In this document: piece by piece, positions 1 through 9,400 of the stretch
Layout: each line of letters starts with the position of its first letter
Position numbering within the stretch: position 1 is the stretch's first letter
Assembly (NCBI RefSeq): GCF_014844035.1
Contig: NZ_CP062159.1
Location: 2,790,001-2,854,000 of the forward strand
DNA: 64,000 nt
Source: Flavobacterium sp. MDT1-60
Lineage (GTDB): Bacteria > Bacteroidota > Bacteroidia > Flavobacteriales > Flavobacteriaceae
Reading direction: 5' to 3'
The notes under the pieces: model-generated
What the model was told of the DNA's origin: nothing
Databases searched by the model: none
Seen by the model: the letters and a program-made list of their open reading frames with translations, nothing else
Position numbers and translations under genes: made by a program

Positions 1-15
1 TTTAATTATTACAGA

Positions 16-1614
16 ATGAAAAATATAAAAGTCATTATTCTTTTATTATCAGTGTTCACAGCACAAAAGAATTACGCCCAGGTTTGGGTGTCTGATAATG
101 GAGATGGAACGTATACAAATCCAATAATTCATGCTGATTATTCAGATCCAGACGCTGTTAGAGTAGGTGATGATTTTTATATGACCGCATCCTCTTTTAA
201 CTGCATTCCGGGTTTGCCCATTTTGCATTCTAAAGATTTGGTCAACTGGAAAATTATTGGATATGCAATAACCAAACAAATACCAACAGAAACTTTTGAT
301 AAAGTGCAGCATGGTAATGGAGTTTGGGCGCCGAGTATAACTTTTCATAATAATGAATTTTATATCTATTATCCGGATCCTGATTTTGGAATTTATATGA
401 TCAAAGCTAAAAAAGCGGAAGGACCGTGGTCAGAACCGATTTTAGTAAAAGGCGGATCAGGATTGATAGACCCTAGCCCGCTATGGGATGATGATGGTAA
501 AGTTTATCTGGTTCATGCTTACGCAGGAAGTCGTGCAAAGATTAAAAGTTTAATTACGGTTTGCACAATGAATGCCGAAGGAACTATTGCTAATAATGAT
601 GAAGTGATGGTGATAGACGGTCATGAAAGTGAAGGCACAATAGAAGGGCCAAAGTTTTATAAACGAAATAGTTACTATTATATTTTTGCTCCGGCTGGTG
701 GAGTATCGACAGGCTGGCAAACCGTTTTAAGATCTAAAAATGTTTTTGGACCTTATGAGAAAAAGAAAGTTTTAGAGCAGGGTAAAACTACTATAAATGG
801 GCCGCATCAGGGAGCGTGGGTACAAACACAAACAGGCGAAGACTGGTTTATACATTTTCAGGATAAAGGAGCATACGGACGAATTGTTCATCTTCAGCCT
901 ATGAAATGGGAAAAGGATTGGCCTGTAATGGGACAGGATTTTGATAAAAACGGAATTGGAGAACCGGTAACGACTTTCAAAAAGCCAAACGTTGGTAAGA
1001 AATATCCAATTGAAACTCCGGCAGAATCAGATGAATTTAATGAACCAAAATTAGGATTGCAATGGCAATGGCAGGCAAATGCTCAGGTACAATGGGGATT
1101 TCCAACAAGTTTAGGCTATGTGAATTTGTTTTGTTTACCAACAATCAAAGAAAGCAACAAAATCTTCGAAGCTCCAAATTTATTATTGCAAAAATTTCCT
1201 GCTGAAGAATTTACAACGACAACTAAATTAACTTTTAATACCAGATTAAATGGTGAATCAACAGGGCTCTTGATCATGGGATTGGACTATAGTTATTTGT
1301 GTCTTAAAAATGATAACGGAAAATTGTATCTAAGCCAGAAAACAGGAACTTTTGACAAGAAAATTTCTGAAACAGAAACAGCTCCAATTTTGATTTCAAA
1401 CAATACAATTTACCTTAGAGTTCAGGTTAAAAAAGGAGGTATTTGTAGTTTTTATTACAGTTTAGATGATAAAAAATACCAACCAATTGGAACTGATTTT
1501 ACTTCAAAAGAAGGAAAATGGATTGGTGCGAAAGTAGGGCTTTTTGCCTTGAGCGAAAAAGTTACAAATGACTCAGGAAATGCTGCGGTAGATTGGTTTA
1601 GAATTACTAAATAA
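16..1614 (+). CDS. Secreted GH43 glycosidase (xylosidase/arabinofuranosidase type)
   Basis: The 532-residue protein has an N-terminal signal peptide ending near QKNYAQ. The five-bladed propeller domain of GH43 follows. It shows the opening NPIIHADYSDPDAVR motif with the likely catalytic base Asp (about residues 41-46), the LIDPSPLWDDDGKVYLVHA segment that carries the second Asp, and EGPKFYKRNSYYY with the likely acid Glu. From about residue 335 there is a concanavalin-like C-terminal beta-sandwich, as in beta-xylosidase-type GH43 enzymes. It would remove arabinose or xylose from pectin side chains in the periplasm or at the cell surface. The stop is followed after one base by the PL10-CE8 start, so the two are co-transcribed. 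The promoter is outside the window. The subfamily and exact substrate are not certain. Confidence 0.85.
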   Translation: MKNIKVIILLLSVFTAQKNYAQVWVSDNGDGTYTNPIIHADYSDPDAVRVGDDFYMTASSFNCIPGLPILHSKDLVNWKIIGYAITKQIPTETFDKVQHGNGVWAPSITFHNNEFYIYYPDPDFGIYMIKAKKAEGPWSEPILVKGGSGLIDPSPLWDDDGKVYLVHAYAGSRAKIKSLITVCTMNAEGTIANNDEVMVIDGHESEGTIEGPKFYKRNSYYYIFAPAGGVSTGWQTVLRSKNVFGPYEKKKVLEQGKTTINGPHQGAWVQTQTGEDWFIHFQDKGAYGRIVHLQPMKWEKDWPVMGQDFDKNGIGEPVTTFKKPNVGKKYPIETPAESDEFNEPKLGLQWQWQANAQVQWGFPTSLGYVNLFCLPTIKESNKIFEAPNLLLQKFPAEEFTTTTKLTFNTRLNGESTGLLIMGLDYSYLCLKNDNGKLYLSQKTGTFDKKISETETAPILISNNTIYLRVQVKKGGICSFYYSLDDKKYQPIGTDFTSKEGKWIGAKVGLFALSEKVTNDSGNAAVDWFRITK

Positions 1615-1615
1615 G

Positions 1616-3634
1616 ATGAAAATGACTCAATTTAGAAAAATTATATTGCTTTTTTTATTTGTTGTGGGTGTTGCTGTAAATGCTCAAAACAGTTATAAAA
1701 ACTGGCCGGACATTATTCGTAAAAATGATGCAGCGTGGTTTGGTACGGTAGAGGCAAAAGCAATTGCAGAAAACGTGTTGTTATATCAAAGAAATATTGG
1801 TGGCTGGCCAAAAAATATCCAAATGCAAAATTCGCTTAGTGAAGCAGAAAAGCAAAAGCTGATTGCATTAAAAAATGATGACCATGAAGTAACAACTGAT
1901 AATAGCGCAACCAGTCAGGAAATGCTTTTTATATCCAGAATGTATGCTCAGGTGAAAGATGAACGTTATAAAGAATCTTTTTTAAAAGGCTTAAATTATT
2001 TATTAGAAGCTCAATATGCTAATGGAGGCTGGCCACAGTTTTACCCATTAAAAAAAGGCTATTATACGCACATCACTTACAATGATAATTCGATGGTTAA
2101 CATCTTAATAATATTGAAAGAAATCAAAGAAGAAACAGATTATTACAGCATAAAACCTTCTAAAGAAATAGTTGAGAAAACGAAGAAGGCTTTTGATAAA
2201 GGAATTGATTGTATTCTAAAAACGCAATACAAACAAAATGGAGCTTTAACTGCGTGGTGTGCACAACATGATGAAGTTACTTTAGCCCCGGCGAATGCAA
2301 GAGCTTTTGAACTGGCTTCTTTAAGCGGATTTGAATCTGCAAAGATTGTATTGCTTTTGATGTCGATTGAAAAACCTTCACCGGAAATCATTACAGCTGT
2401 AAAAAGTGCACAGGCATGGTTCGAAAAAACAAAAATTACCAATTTAGAAGAAAAAAGAGTTTTAAATGAAGCCGGAAAAATCATTGATAAAAAAATGATT
2501 CCAAAAGAAAATGCTGATCCTATTTGGGCCAGATTTATGGATCTTGAAACAAATGAACCTTTCTTTTGTGACCGTGACGGAATCAGGAAAAAATCTTTAG
2601 ATCAAATTGGTTCTGAAAGGCGAAATGGCTATTCCTGGTATTCTGATGCACCAAAAGAAGTATTAAAGAAATATCCTGCCTGGGCAATCAAAAATGGAGT
2701 AAAAGTTAGTTCTAAAGAAACTCCTGCAAAAAAAAATGACAATGTTGTTTTAACTGTTGCGCAAGATGGTTCCGGAGATTTTACTAAAATTCAGGATGCG
2801 ATATATGCATCACCGGCTTTTCCATATGAAAAAGTGGTAATAAATATCAAAAACGGAGTCTATAATGAGAAAGTTAGAATTCCGGAATGGAACACACATT
2901 TAACGCTGATTGGAGAAAGTAAAGAAAACACGATTATAGCTTTTGATGACAATTTCAAGAAAATCAATTTAGGTAGAAATAGTACTTTTTATACCTATAC
3001 AGTTTTAGTTGAAGGCGATGATTTTTCAGCATCAAATTTAACTATTAAAAATACTTCAGGAGATCACGGTCAAGGGATTGCATTGTCAGTGGTGGCCGAT
3101 CGCGCAAAGATTTCAAACTGTGCTATTTTAGGAAATCAGGATACTTTATACTTATCAGGAAAAGAAGCAAAACAATACTTCAAAGATTGTTATATAGAAG
3201 GTACAACTGATTTTATTTTTGGAAGCGCAACTGCCTTATTCGAAAATTGTATTATTAATAGTATTAAAAGTTCCTATATAACAGCAGCTTCAACACCAGA
3301 AGGAATAACATTTGGTTTTGTTTTTAAAAATTGCAAACTAATAGCAAATACTGAAGCTACAACAGTTTATTTAGGAAGACCCTGGAGAATTTATGCTAAA
3401 ACAGTTTACATAAATTGTGATATGGGAAAACAGATCAGACCTGAAGGTTGGGAAAATTGGTCTAAATCTGATGCAGAAAAAAACTCTTTTTATGCCGAAT
3501 ACAATTGTAAAGGCGAAGGTTTTCAACCCACCAAAAGAGTGTCATGGTCACATCAGCTTAAAAAATCAGAAGCAGACAAATATACTATAGAAAACATTCT
3601 TAAAGATTCAGATGCAAAGTGGTATTCTAAATAA
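1616..3634 (+). CDS. Secreted PL10 pectate lyase fused to CE8 pectin methylesterase
   Basis: The 672-residue protein has a signal peptide (hydrophobic stretch ending VNAQ). Residues about 30-365 match polysaccharide lyase family 10 pectate lyases: NWPDIIRKNDAAWFG opening, YQRNIGGWPKN, and ANGGWPQFYPL followed by HITYNDNSMVN. A lysine/proline-rich linker leads to a CE8 domain from about residue 375. CE8 hallmarks are GDFTKIQDAI, GVYNEKV, GNQDTLY, DFIFGSA (active-site Asp) and YLGRPW. The enzyme would demethylate homogalacturonan and then cleave it by beta-elimination, coupling two successive steps in one chain. It is the second gene of a four-gene plus-strand pectin operon. Both domain assignments rest on several conserved blocks and are strong. 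Confidence 0.93.
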   Translation: MKMTQFRKIILLFLFVVGVAVNAQNSYKNWPDIIRKNDAAWFGTVEAKAIAENVLLYQRNIGGWPKNIQMQNSLSEAEKQKLIALKNDDHEVTTDNSATSQEMLFISRMYAQVKDERYKESFLKGLNYLLEAQYANGGWPQFYPLKKGYYTHITYNDNSMVNILIILKEIKEETDYYSIKPSKEIVEKTKKAFDKGIDCILKTQYKQNGALTAWCAQHDEVTLAPANARAFELASLSGFESAKIVLLLMSIEKPSPEIITAVKSAQAWFEKTKITNLEEKRVLNEAGKIIDKKMIPKENADPIWARFMDLETNEPFFCDRDGIRKKSLDQIGSERRNGYSWYSDAPKEVLKKYPAWAIKNGVKVSSKETPAKKNDNVVLTVAQDGSGDFTKIQDAIYASPAFPYEKVVINIKNGVYNEKVRIPEWNTHLTLIGESKENTIIAFDDNFKKINLGRNSTFYTYTVLVEGDDFSASNLTIKNTSGDHGQGIALSVVADRAKISNCAILGNQDTLYLSGKEAKQYFKDCYIEGTTDFIFGSATALFENCIINSIKSSYITAASTPEGITFGFVFKNCKLIANTEATTVYLGRPWRIYAKTVYINCDMGKQIRPEGWENWSKSDAEKNSFYAEYNCKGEGFQPTKRVSWSHQLKKSEADKYTIENILKDSDAKWYSK

Positions 3635-3660
3635 ATTTTGACTTCAAAAAAACAAAAAAT

Positions 3661-5010
3661 ATGAATTTTAAATGTATCATTTTTTTATTGGTTTCTTGCT
3701 TTTCTTTTGCTCAGAATACCGAATTTCCAACGGCAAAAGTTGACTCAATTGTCAATAGGATCCAGTTGCCGGTTTTCCCTTCTTATCAAATAAATATTGC
3801 AAAATTAGGCGCTAAGGGTGATTCCGTAACCAATAATAAAACTGCTTTCGACAAAGCAATGGCATTGTGTAAAAAGAACAATGGCGGGACTATTATAGTT
3901 CCTAAAGGAATTTACAAGATAAACGGACCAATACATTTTGTAAGCAATGTAAATCTTAAGATTGAAAAAGGTGCAAAAATCAAGTTCAGTGATAATCCAC
4001 AAGATTATCTGCCTATGGTTTTAACAAGTTGGGAAGGTACAATGTTGTACAACTATAGTCCATTAATATATGCATATGATTGTTCTAATATTGCTATAAC
4101 AGGTGAAGGAACAATTGATGGAGAAGGAGGTAAAACATGGAAAGGCTTTAAGGCTAAAGAAGAAGCAGGTAAAAACAGAAGCCGAGATATGAATCACAAT
4201 AGCGTTCCTTTAAAAGACAGAAAATTTGGTGAAGGTTATTTTTTACGCCCGCAAATGATTCAGTTTTTTAATTGCGCAACTATTTTGGTAGAAAATATTC
4301 GCATAGAAAACTCTCCTTTTTGGTGTCTGCATTTGCTGAAGTCACAAAATATCACAGTTCGTGGTATAAGTTATAAATCATTAAATTATAATAATGATGG
4401 AATTGATCCCGAATATGCTAAAGATGTTTTAATCGAAAAAGTAACTTTTGATAATGGCGACGATAATGTTGCAATCAAAGCAGGAAGAGATCATGAGGGA
4501 AGAGCAAATACGGCAACGCCAAGTGAGAATATAGTAATTAGAAATTGTAATTTTAAAGGGCTCCATGGAGTGGTTATTGGTAGTGAAATGTCGGCAGGAG
4601 TCCAAAATGTGTATGTAGAAAATTGCAAAACAGTTGGCTATTTAAAAAGGGGAATTTATTTAAAAACGAATGCCGATCGCGGTGGTTTTATAAAAAATAT
4701 TTTTGTTAGAAACATTCAGTTAGATGAAGTTGAAGATTGTTTATATATGACAGCGAATTATCATGGAGAAGGCAAAGGATTTCAATCAGAAATTTCAAAT
4801 ATCCATTTTTCAAATATTATCTGTAATAAAGCATCAGAATCAGGAATTGTAATTCAGGGATTTCCAGACAAAAAAATCAAAAATATTTCCTTAAATACTA
4901 TTGAGATAAAGTCAGCTAAAAACGCGATATCAAACGAAAATGCCGAAAACGTTCTAATGACAGATGTTTTTATTGGAAAAAGAGCGACTGTTCCTTCAGC
5001 TGCTAAATAA
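3661..5010 (+). CDS. Secreted GH28 polygalacturonase-type hydrolase
   Basis: The 449-residue protein has a signal peptide ending FSFAQ. The parallel beta-helix carries the GH28 signature segments: YNNDGIDPEY, DNGDDNVAIKAG with the paired catalytic aspartates, LHGVVIGSEM (equivalent of the G-H-G block) and RGIYLKTN (the R-x-K substrate-binding block). It would hydrolyse galacturonic acid linkages in homogalacturonan or rhamnogalacturonan; the N-terminal extension and the bacterial form suggest an exo-acting or oligogalacturonide-acting enzyme, which is inference. It lies 26 bp after the PL10-CE8 gene and probably shares its transcript. Confidence 0.9.
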   Translation: MNFKCIIFLLVSCFSFAQNTEFPTAKVDSIVNRIQLPVFPSYQINIAKLGAKGDSVTNNKTAFDKAMALCKKNNGGTIIVPKGIYKINGPIHFVSNVNLKIEKGAKIKFSDNPQDYLPMVLTSWEGTMLYNYSPLIYAYDCSNIAITGEGTIDGEGGKTWKGFKAKEEAGKNRSRDMNHNSVPLKDRKFGEGYFLRPQMIQFFNCATILVENIRIENSPFWCLHLLKSQNITVRGISYKSLNYNNDGIDPEYAKDVLIEKVTFDNGDDNVAIKAGRDHEGRANTATPSENIVIRNCNFKGLHGVVIGSEMSAGVQNVYVENCKTVGYLKRGIYLKTNADRGGFIKNIFVRNIQLDEVEDCLYMTANYHGEGKGFQSEISNIHFSNIICNKASESGIVIQGFPDKKIKNISLNTIEIKSAKNAISNENAENVLMTDVFIGKRATVPSAAK

Positions 5011-5185
5011 TTTTTTTGGGAAGTTCAAAGAGGCATAGAGGTAACCCCGAGGCTTCAGGGCAAATGTTTTTTTGCAATTTTGTCAGCCTGACGAAGGAAG
5101 GATTACAAAAGAAAATCGCCAAAGTAAATCAACAAGGTTATCAAAAATAACAATCTAAAACCTAACAATTTAAGAAGTCTAAAAA

Positions 5186-5928
5186 ATGAGACATTACATA
5201 CTACTCTTCTTCCTAATTGCAACAACCTGTTTTGCACAAAAAACAACAGTTTATTGCATTGGTGATTCAACCATGGCAAATAAAAAAGACCCGGGCCGCA
5301 ATCCTGAACATGGATGGGCACAAGTACTTCAGCCTTTTTTTACAGACAATATTATTGTAGAAAATAAAGCCGTAAACGGAAGAAGTACCAAAAGTTTTAT
5401 AAATGAAAAAAGATGGGATTCGATATATAAAAAGCTAAAAAAAGGAGATTATGTATTGATTGAGTTTGGGCATAATGATGAAAAAATAGAAGATTCTACC
5501 AGATATACCAATCCACATACGAGTTACAGATACAATTTAATTCGGTTTGTAAAAGAAACAAGAGCTAAAGGTGCAACTCCAATATTGCTTACCTCAATCG
5601 CCAGACGAAATTTTAATGAAAAAGGAGTATTAGTACCAACACATGGTGATTATCCTTTAGAAACGAGATTAGTAGCCCAGGAATATAAAGTGCCATTTAT
5701 TGATTTAGAATATTATACCGAATTAATGGAGCAATCTTATGGACCAGAAAATCAAAACAACTGCATTTGCATTTCAAAGCAGGCGAAAATCCTTATTATG
5801 ATAAAGATAAGGCTGATGATACGCATCTGTCTTTATTAGGTGCAACGAAGATTGCTACAATTGTTATGAATCAGCTTAAGATTTTAGAAGACCCCACCAT
5901 AGAAAAACTCAGGAAATCTATTAAATAG
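5186..5928 (+). pseudogene. CE12 rhamnogalacturonan acetylesterase, frameshifted near its end
   Basis: The intact frame runs from 5186 to a stop at 5839. It starts with a signal peptide and shows SGNH-hydrolase blocks: CIGDSTMA (nucleophile Ser), NKAVNGRSTKSF, and EFGHNDEK. The last block, needed for the catalytic Asp-His pair, is missing from that frame but is present one frame over: KADDTHLSLLGATKIA, ending at 5928. The switch maps to the four-A run at 5754-5757 in ENQ-NN; one extra A gives ENQKQLHLHFKAGENPYY, typical of the family. The restored protein would be 247 residues. It is therefore either a CE12 gene inactivated by a one-base deletion or a sequencing error. Its role would be removal of acetyl groups from rhamnogalacturonan-I as the fourth gene of the block. 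Confidence 0.85.
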
Positions 5929-5952
5929 ATTTTATACATTCTTACAATTTTT

Positions 5953-5993
5953 AAAACTATAACATTAGAGTTCCCTATGTTATAGTTTTTTTT
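5953..5993 (+). terminator. Rho-independent terminator after the first pectin block
   Basis: A perfect 11-bp stem (5955-5965 with 5977-5987, AACTATAACAT) has an 11-nt loop and is followed by a run of T. It sits 25 bp after the restored CE12 stop and ends the plus-strand operon. Confidence 0.85.
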
Positions 5994-6021
5994 ATGAACA
6001 ATAGCAATCGAAATAAATAAT

Positions 6022-6085
6022 ACCCTAATCTGTAAGTATTATAACTTAAAGAGGTCAATTTAATTTTCTGTATATCTCAATTTTG
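6022..6085 (+). promoter_or_regulatory. Promoter with shared CCCTA/AACTT element, copy a
   Basis: CCCTA begins at 6023, AACTT is at 6043-6047, GGTCAA at 6053-6058, and a -7 box CAATTTTG (one mismatch to TAnnTTTG) at 6078-6085. The same blocks, with CCCTA to the final G of the -7 box spanning exactly 63 nt, occur upstream of the collagen-like gene and of the T9SS cargo operon. No protein gene follows before the hairpin at 6181, so it may drive a small RNA. The paired ACCCTAA/AACTTAA blocks 21 bp apart resemble LytTR-type binding sites, which is inference. Confidence 0.6.
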
Positions 6086-6091
6086 TATCAC

Positions 6092-6212
6092 TTTATTAAG
6101 AACCCTTATCTTGATAGAATGTTTATTGTTTTAGTCTTAATATTTTAACCTTTTAAATATTTTGATGTTTTTTTCGCAAGAATGGGAGAGCTTAGGTTCT
6201 CCCATTTTTTGT
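6092..6212 (+). ncRNA. Candidate small RNA of about 120 nt
   Basis: This stretch lies between promoter copy a (-7 box ending at 6085) and a strong terminator hairpin at 6181-6206. It has no substantial ORF; only a nine-codon reading frame beginning at 6119 (MFIVLVLIF) is visible. A transcript starting about 7 nt after the -7 box would be about 120 nt long. The 5' end is estimated, not observed. It could instead be the remnant of a deleted gene that kept its promoter and terminator. Confidence 0.45.
6181..6212 (+). terminator. Rho-independent terminator of the candidate small RNA
   Basis: Perfect 9-bp stem AATGGGAGA (6181-6189) with TCTCCCATT (6198-6206), an 8-nt loop and a T-rich tail. The preceding terminator is at 5953-5993, so this hairpin must serve a transcript that begins between the two. 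Confidence 0.75.
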
Positions 6213-6342
6213 TTTTAATAGAACGTATTGGATTCATTATTTATAAGAAAGACAGTTGTATTAATGTCATAAATTCAATTGATTGTTTTTATTACCAAAC
6301 GATCCTTCATATTTGATTGGATTATAGGGCTGTACTTCAAAT

Positions 6343-6406
6343 ACCCTAATTTATAACTTTAAAAACTTATGGTGGCAAAGGAAAAAGGTATTTAAGGAGA
6401 ACTTTG
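6343..6406 (+). promoter_or_regulatory. Promoter of the collagen-like gene, shared element copy b
   Basis: CCCTA begins at 6344, AACTT at 6364-6368, GG at 6374, and the -7 box GAACTTTG at 6399-6406, followed by CACTTTC as in copy c. The start codon of the collagen-like gene is 73 nt downstream. Spacing is identical to the copies at 6023 and 11826. Confidence 0.65.
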
Positions 6407-6478
6407 CACTTTCAAATTTAGATGTTTGAATTATAAACACTTAAGAAAATAATTAAACACATAATAATTTAAAAGGTT

Positions 6479-9400
6479 ATGAAAAATAGATTACTCCCTT
6501 TATTTGTTGTTTTAGGAACTTTTTCTGCTCACTCGCAGGTAGGTGTCGGAACATTAAATCCGAAATCTTCTGCTCAGCTGGAAGTTTTTTCCAACAACAA
6601 AGGTATGTTGATACCACAGATTGCCTTAACAAGTACAACTGATAATAAGACGATTGTAAATGGTAATATTATTAGTTTGTTGGTTTATAATACTACTGAT
6701 AATGCTAACATTACCCCAGGTTACTATTATTGGTTTGATAATAGATGGAATAGAATGTTAATTTCTGGAGATCTTACTGCTATCGCCGGTAATTCTGTGC
6801 CTGGTGCTAAAGGTGAGACTGGATATCCGGGTGAAAATATCACTATTTATACAGATAAATCAACTAGTACGGTTTACGTTCAAAATTCTGATGGAACTTG
6901 GACTCCTATAAATGGAAGTGGAGGAACACCGGGAAAAGATGGAAAATCAGCTTTTGAAATTTGGAAAGAGATTTCTGGAAATGAGGAAAAAACTGTAACG
7001 GAATACTTGGCAAGTTTAAAAGGAGATAAGGGAGATAAAGGAGAGGTTGGCGTAGCCGGCGGAACCGGAGCACCTGGTAACAAAGGAGAGGCAGGTTACC
7101 CGGGAAAAGATATCAATATGTATGTTGACAATTCAAGCGGAGATGTGTATGTTCAGAAACCTGACGGAACCTGGACACCGATCAATGGTAAAGACGGGGA
7201 AGTTGGAACAGCTGGAGGTAACGGAGTACCTGGAAATAAAGGAGAAGCTGGTTACCCTGGAAAAGACATCAATATTTATACTGATAAAGAAACCAATACG
7301 GTTTATGTTCAGAATGCGGACGGAACCTGGACTCCTATTACAGGAGCAAAAGGAGACAAAGGAGAAGTTGGCGTAGCTGGCGGAACCGGAACACCTGGCA
7401 ATAAAGGAGAAGCAGGATACCCGGGAAAAGATATCAATATGTATGTTGACAATTCAACCGGAGATGTTTATGTTCAGAAACCTGACGGAACCTGGACACC
7501 GATCAATGGTAAGGATGGAGAAGTTGGAACAGCTGGAGGTAACGGAGTACCTGGAAACAAAGGCGAGGCAGGTTACCCAGGAAAGGACATTAATATTTAT
7601 ACTGATAAAGAAACCAATACGGTTTATGTTCAGAATGCGGATGGAACCTGGACTCCTATTACAGGAGCAAAAGGAGACAAAGGAGAAGTTGGCATAGCTG
7701 GCGGAACCGGAGCACCTGGCAATAAAGGAGAAGCAGGATACCCGGGAAAAGATATCAATATGTATGTTGACAATTCAACCGGAGATGTGTATGTTCAGAA
7801 ACCTGACGGAACCTGGACACCGATCAATGGTAAAGATGGGGAAGTTGGAACAGCTGGAGGTAACGGAGTACCTGCAAACAAAGGTGAGGCAGGTTACCCA
7901 GGAAAGGACATTAATATTTATACTGATAAAGAAACCAATACGGTTTATGTTCAGAATGCGGACGGAACCTGGACTCCTATTACAGGAGCAAAAGGAGATA
8001 AAGGAGAAGTTGGCGTAGCCGGCGGAACCGGAGCACCTGGTAACAAAGGAGAGGCAGGTTACCCGGGAAAAGATATCAATATGTATGTTGACAATTCAAG
8101 CGGAGATGTGTATGTTCAGAAACCTGATGGAACCTGGACACCGATCAATGGTAAAGATGGGGAAGTTGGAACAGCTGGAGGTAACGGAGTACCTGCAAAC
8201 AAAGGTGAGGCAGGTTACCCAGGAAAAGACATTAATATTTATACTGATAAAGAAACCAATACGGTTTATGTTCAGAATGCGGACGGAACTTGGACTCCTA
8301 TTAATGGAAAAGACGGAAAATCAGCTTTGGAGATCTGGAAAGAGCTTCCTGGTAATGACGGGAAATCGATCACGGAATTTTTGGATGGCCTTAAAGGAGA
8401 AAAAGGAGATAAAGGCGAGGTAGGAACTGCAGCTGGTGCTGGTGCTCCTGGAATTGCGGGAACACCTGGTGCTCCTGGAAAAGACGTTAATATTTATACT
8501 GATACAGAAACCAGTACGGTTTACGTTCAGAACCCTGACGGAACCTGGACTTCCATCAATGGAAAAGACGGAAAGTCAGCTTTTGAAATCTGGAAAGAAC
8601 TTCCTGGTAATGACGGGAAATCGATCACGGAATTTTTGGATGGCCTTAAAGGAGAAAAAGGAGATAAAGGCGAGGTAGGAACTGCAGCTGGTGCTGGTGC
8701 TCCTGGAATTGCGGGAACACCTGGTGCCCCTGGAAAAGACGTTAATATTTATACTGATACAGAAACCAGTACGGTTTATGTTCAGAATCCTGACGGAACC
8801 TGGACTTCTATTAATGGAAAAGACGGAAAATCAGCTTTGGAGATCTGGAAAGAACTTCCGGGTAATGACGGGAAATCGATCACGGAATTTTTGGATGGAC
8901 TTAAAGGGGAAAAAGGAGATAAAGGCGAGGTAGGAACTGCAGCTGGTGCTGGTGCTCCTGGAATTGCGGGAACACCTGGTGCCCCTGGAAAAGACGTTAA
9001 TATTTATACTGATACAGAAACCAGTACGGTTTATGTTCAGAATCCTGACGGAACCTGGACTCCTATCAATGGAAAAGACGGCGAGGTAGGAACTGCAGCT
9101 GGTGCTGGTGCTCCTGGAATTGCGGGAACACCTGGTGCCCCTGGAAAAGACGTTAATATTTATACTGATACAGAAACCAGTACGGTTTACGTTCAGAACC
9201 CTGACGGAACCTGGACTTCCATCAATGGAAAAGACGGAAAGTCAGCTTTTGAAATCTGGAAAGAACTTCCTGGTAATGACGGAAAATCAATAACGGAATT
9301 TTTGGATGGCCTTAAAGGAGAAAAAGGAGAAAAAGGCGAGGTAGGAACTGCTGCTGGTGCTGGTGTTCCTGGAATTGCGGGAACACCTGGTGCCCCTGGA

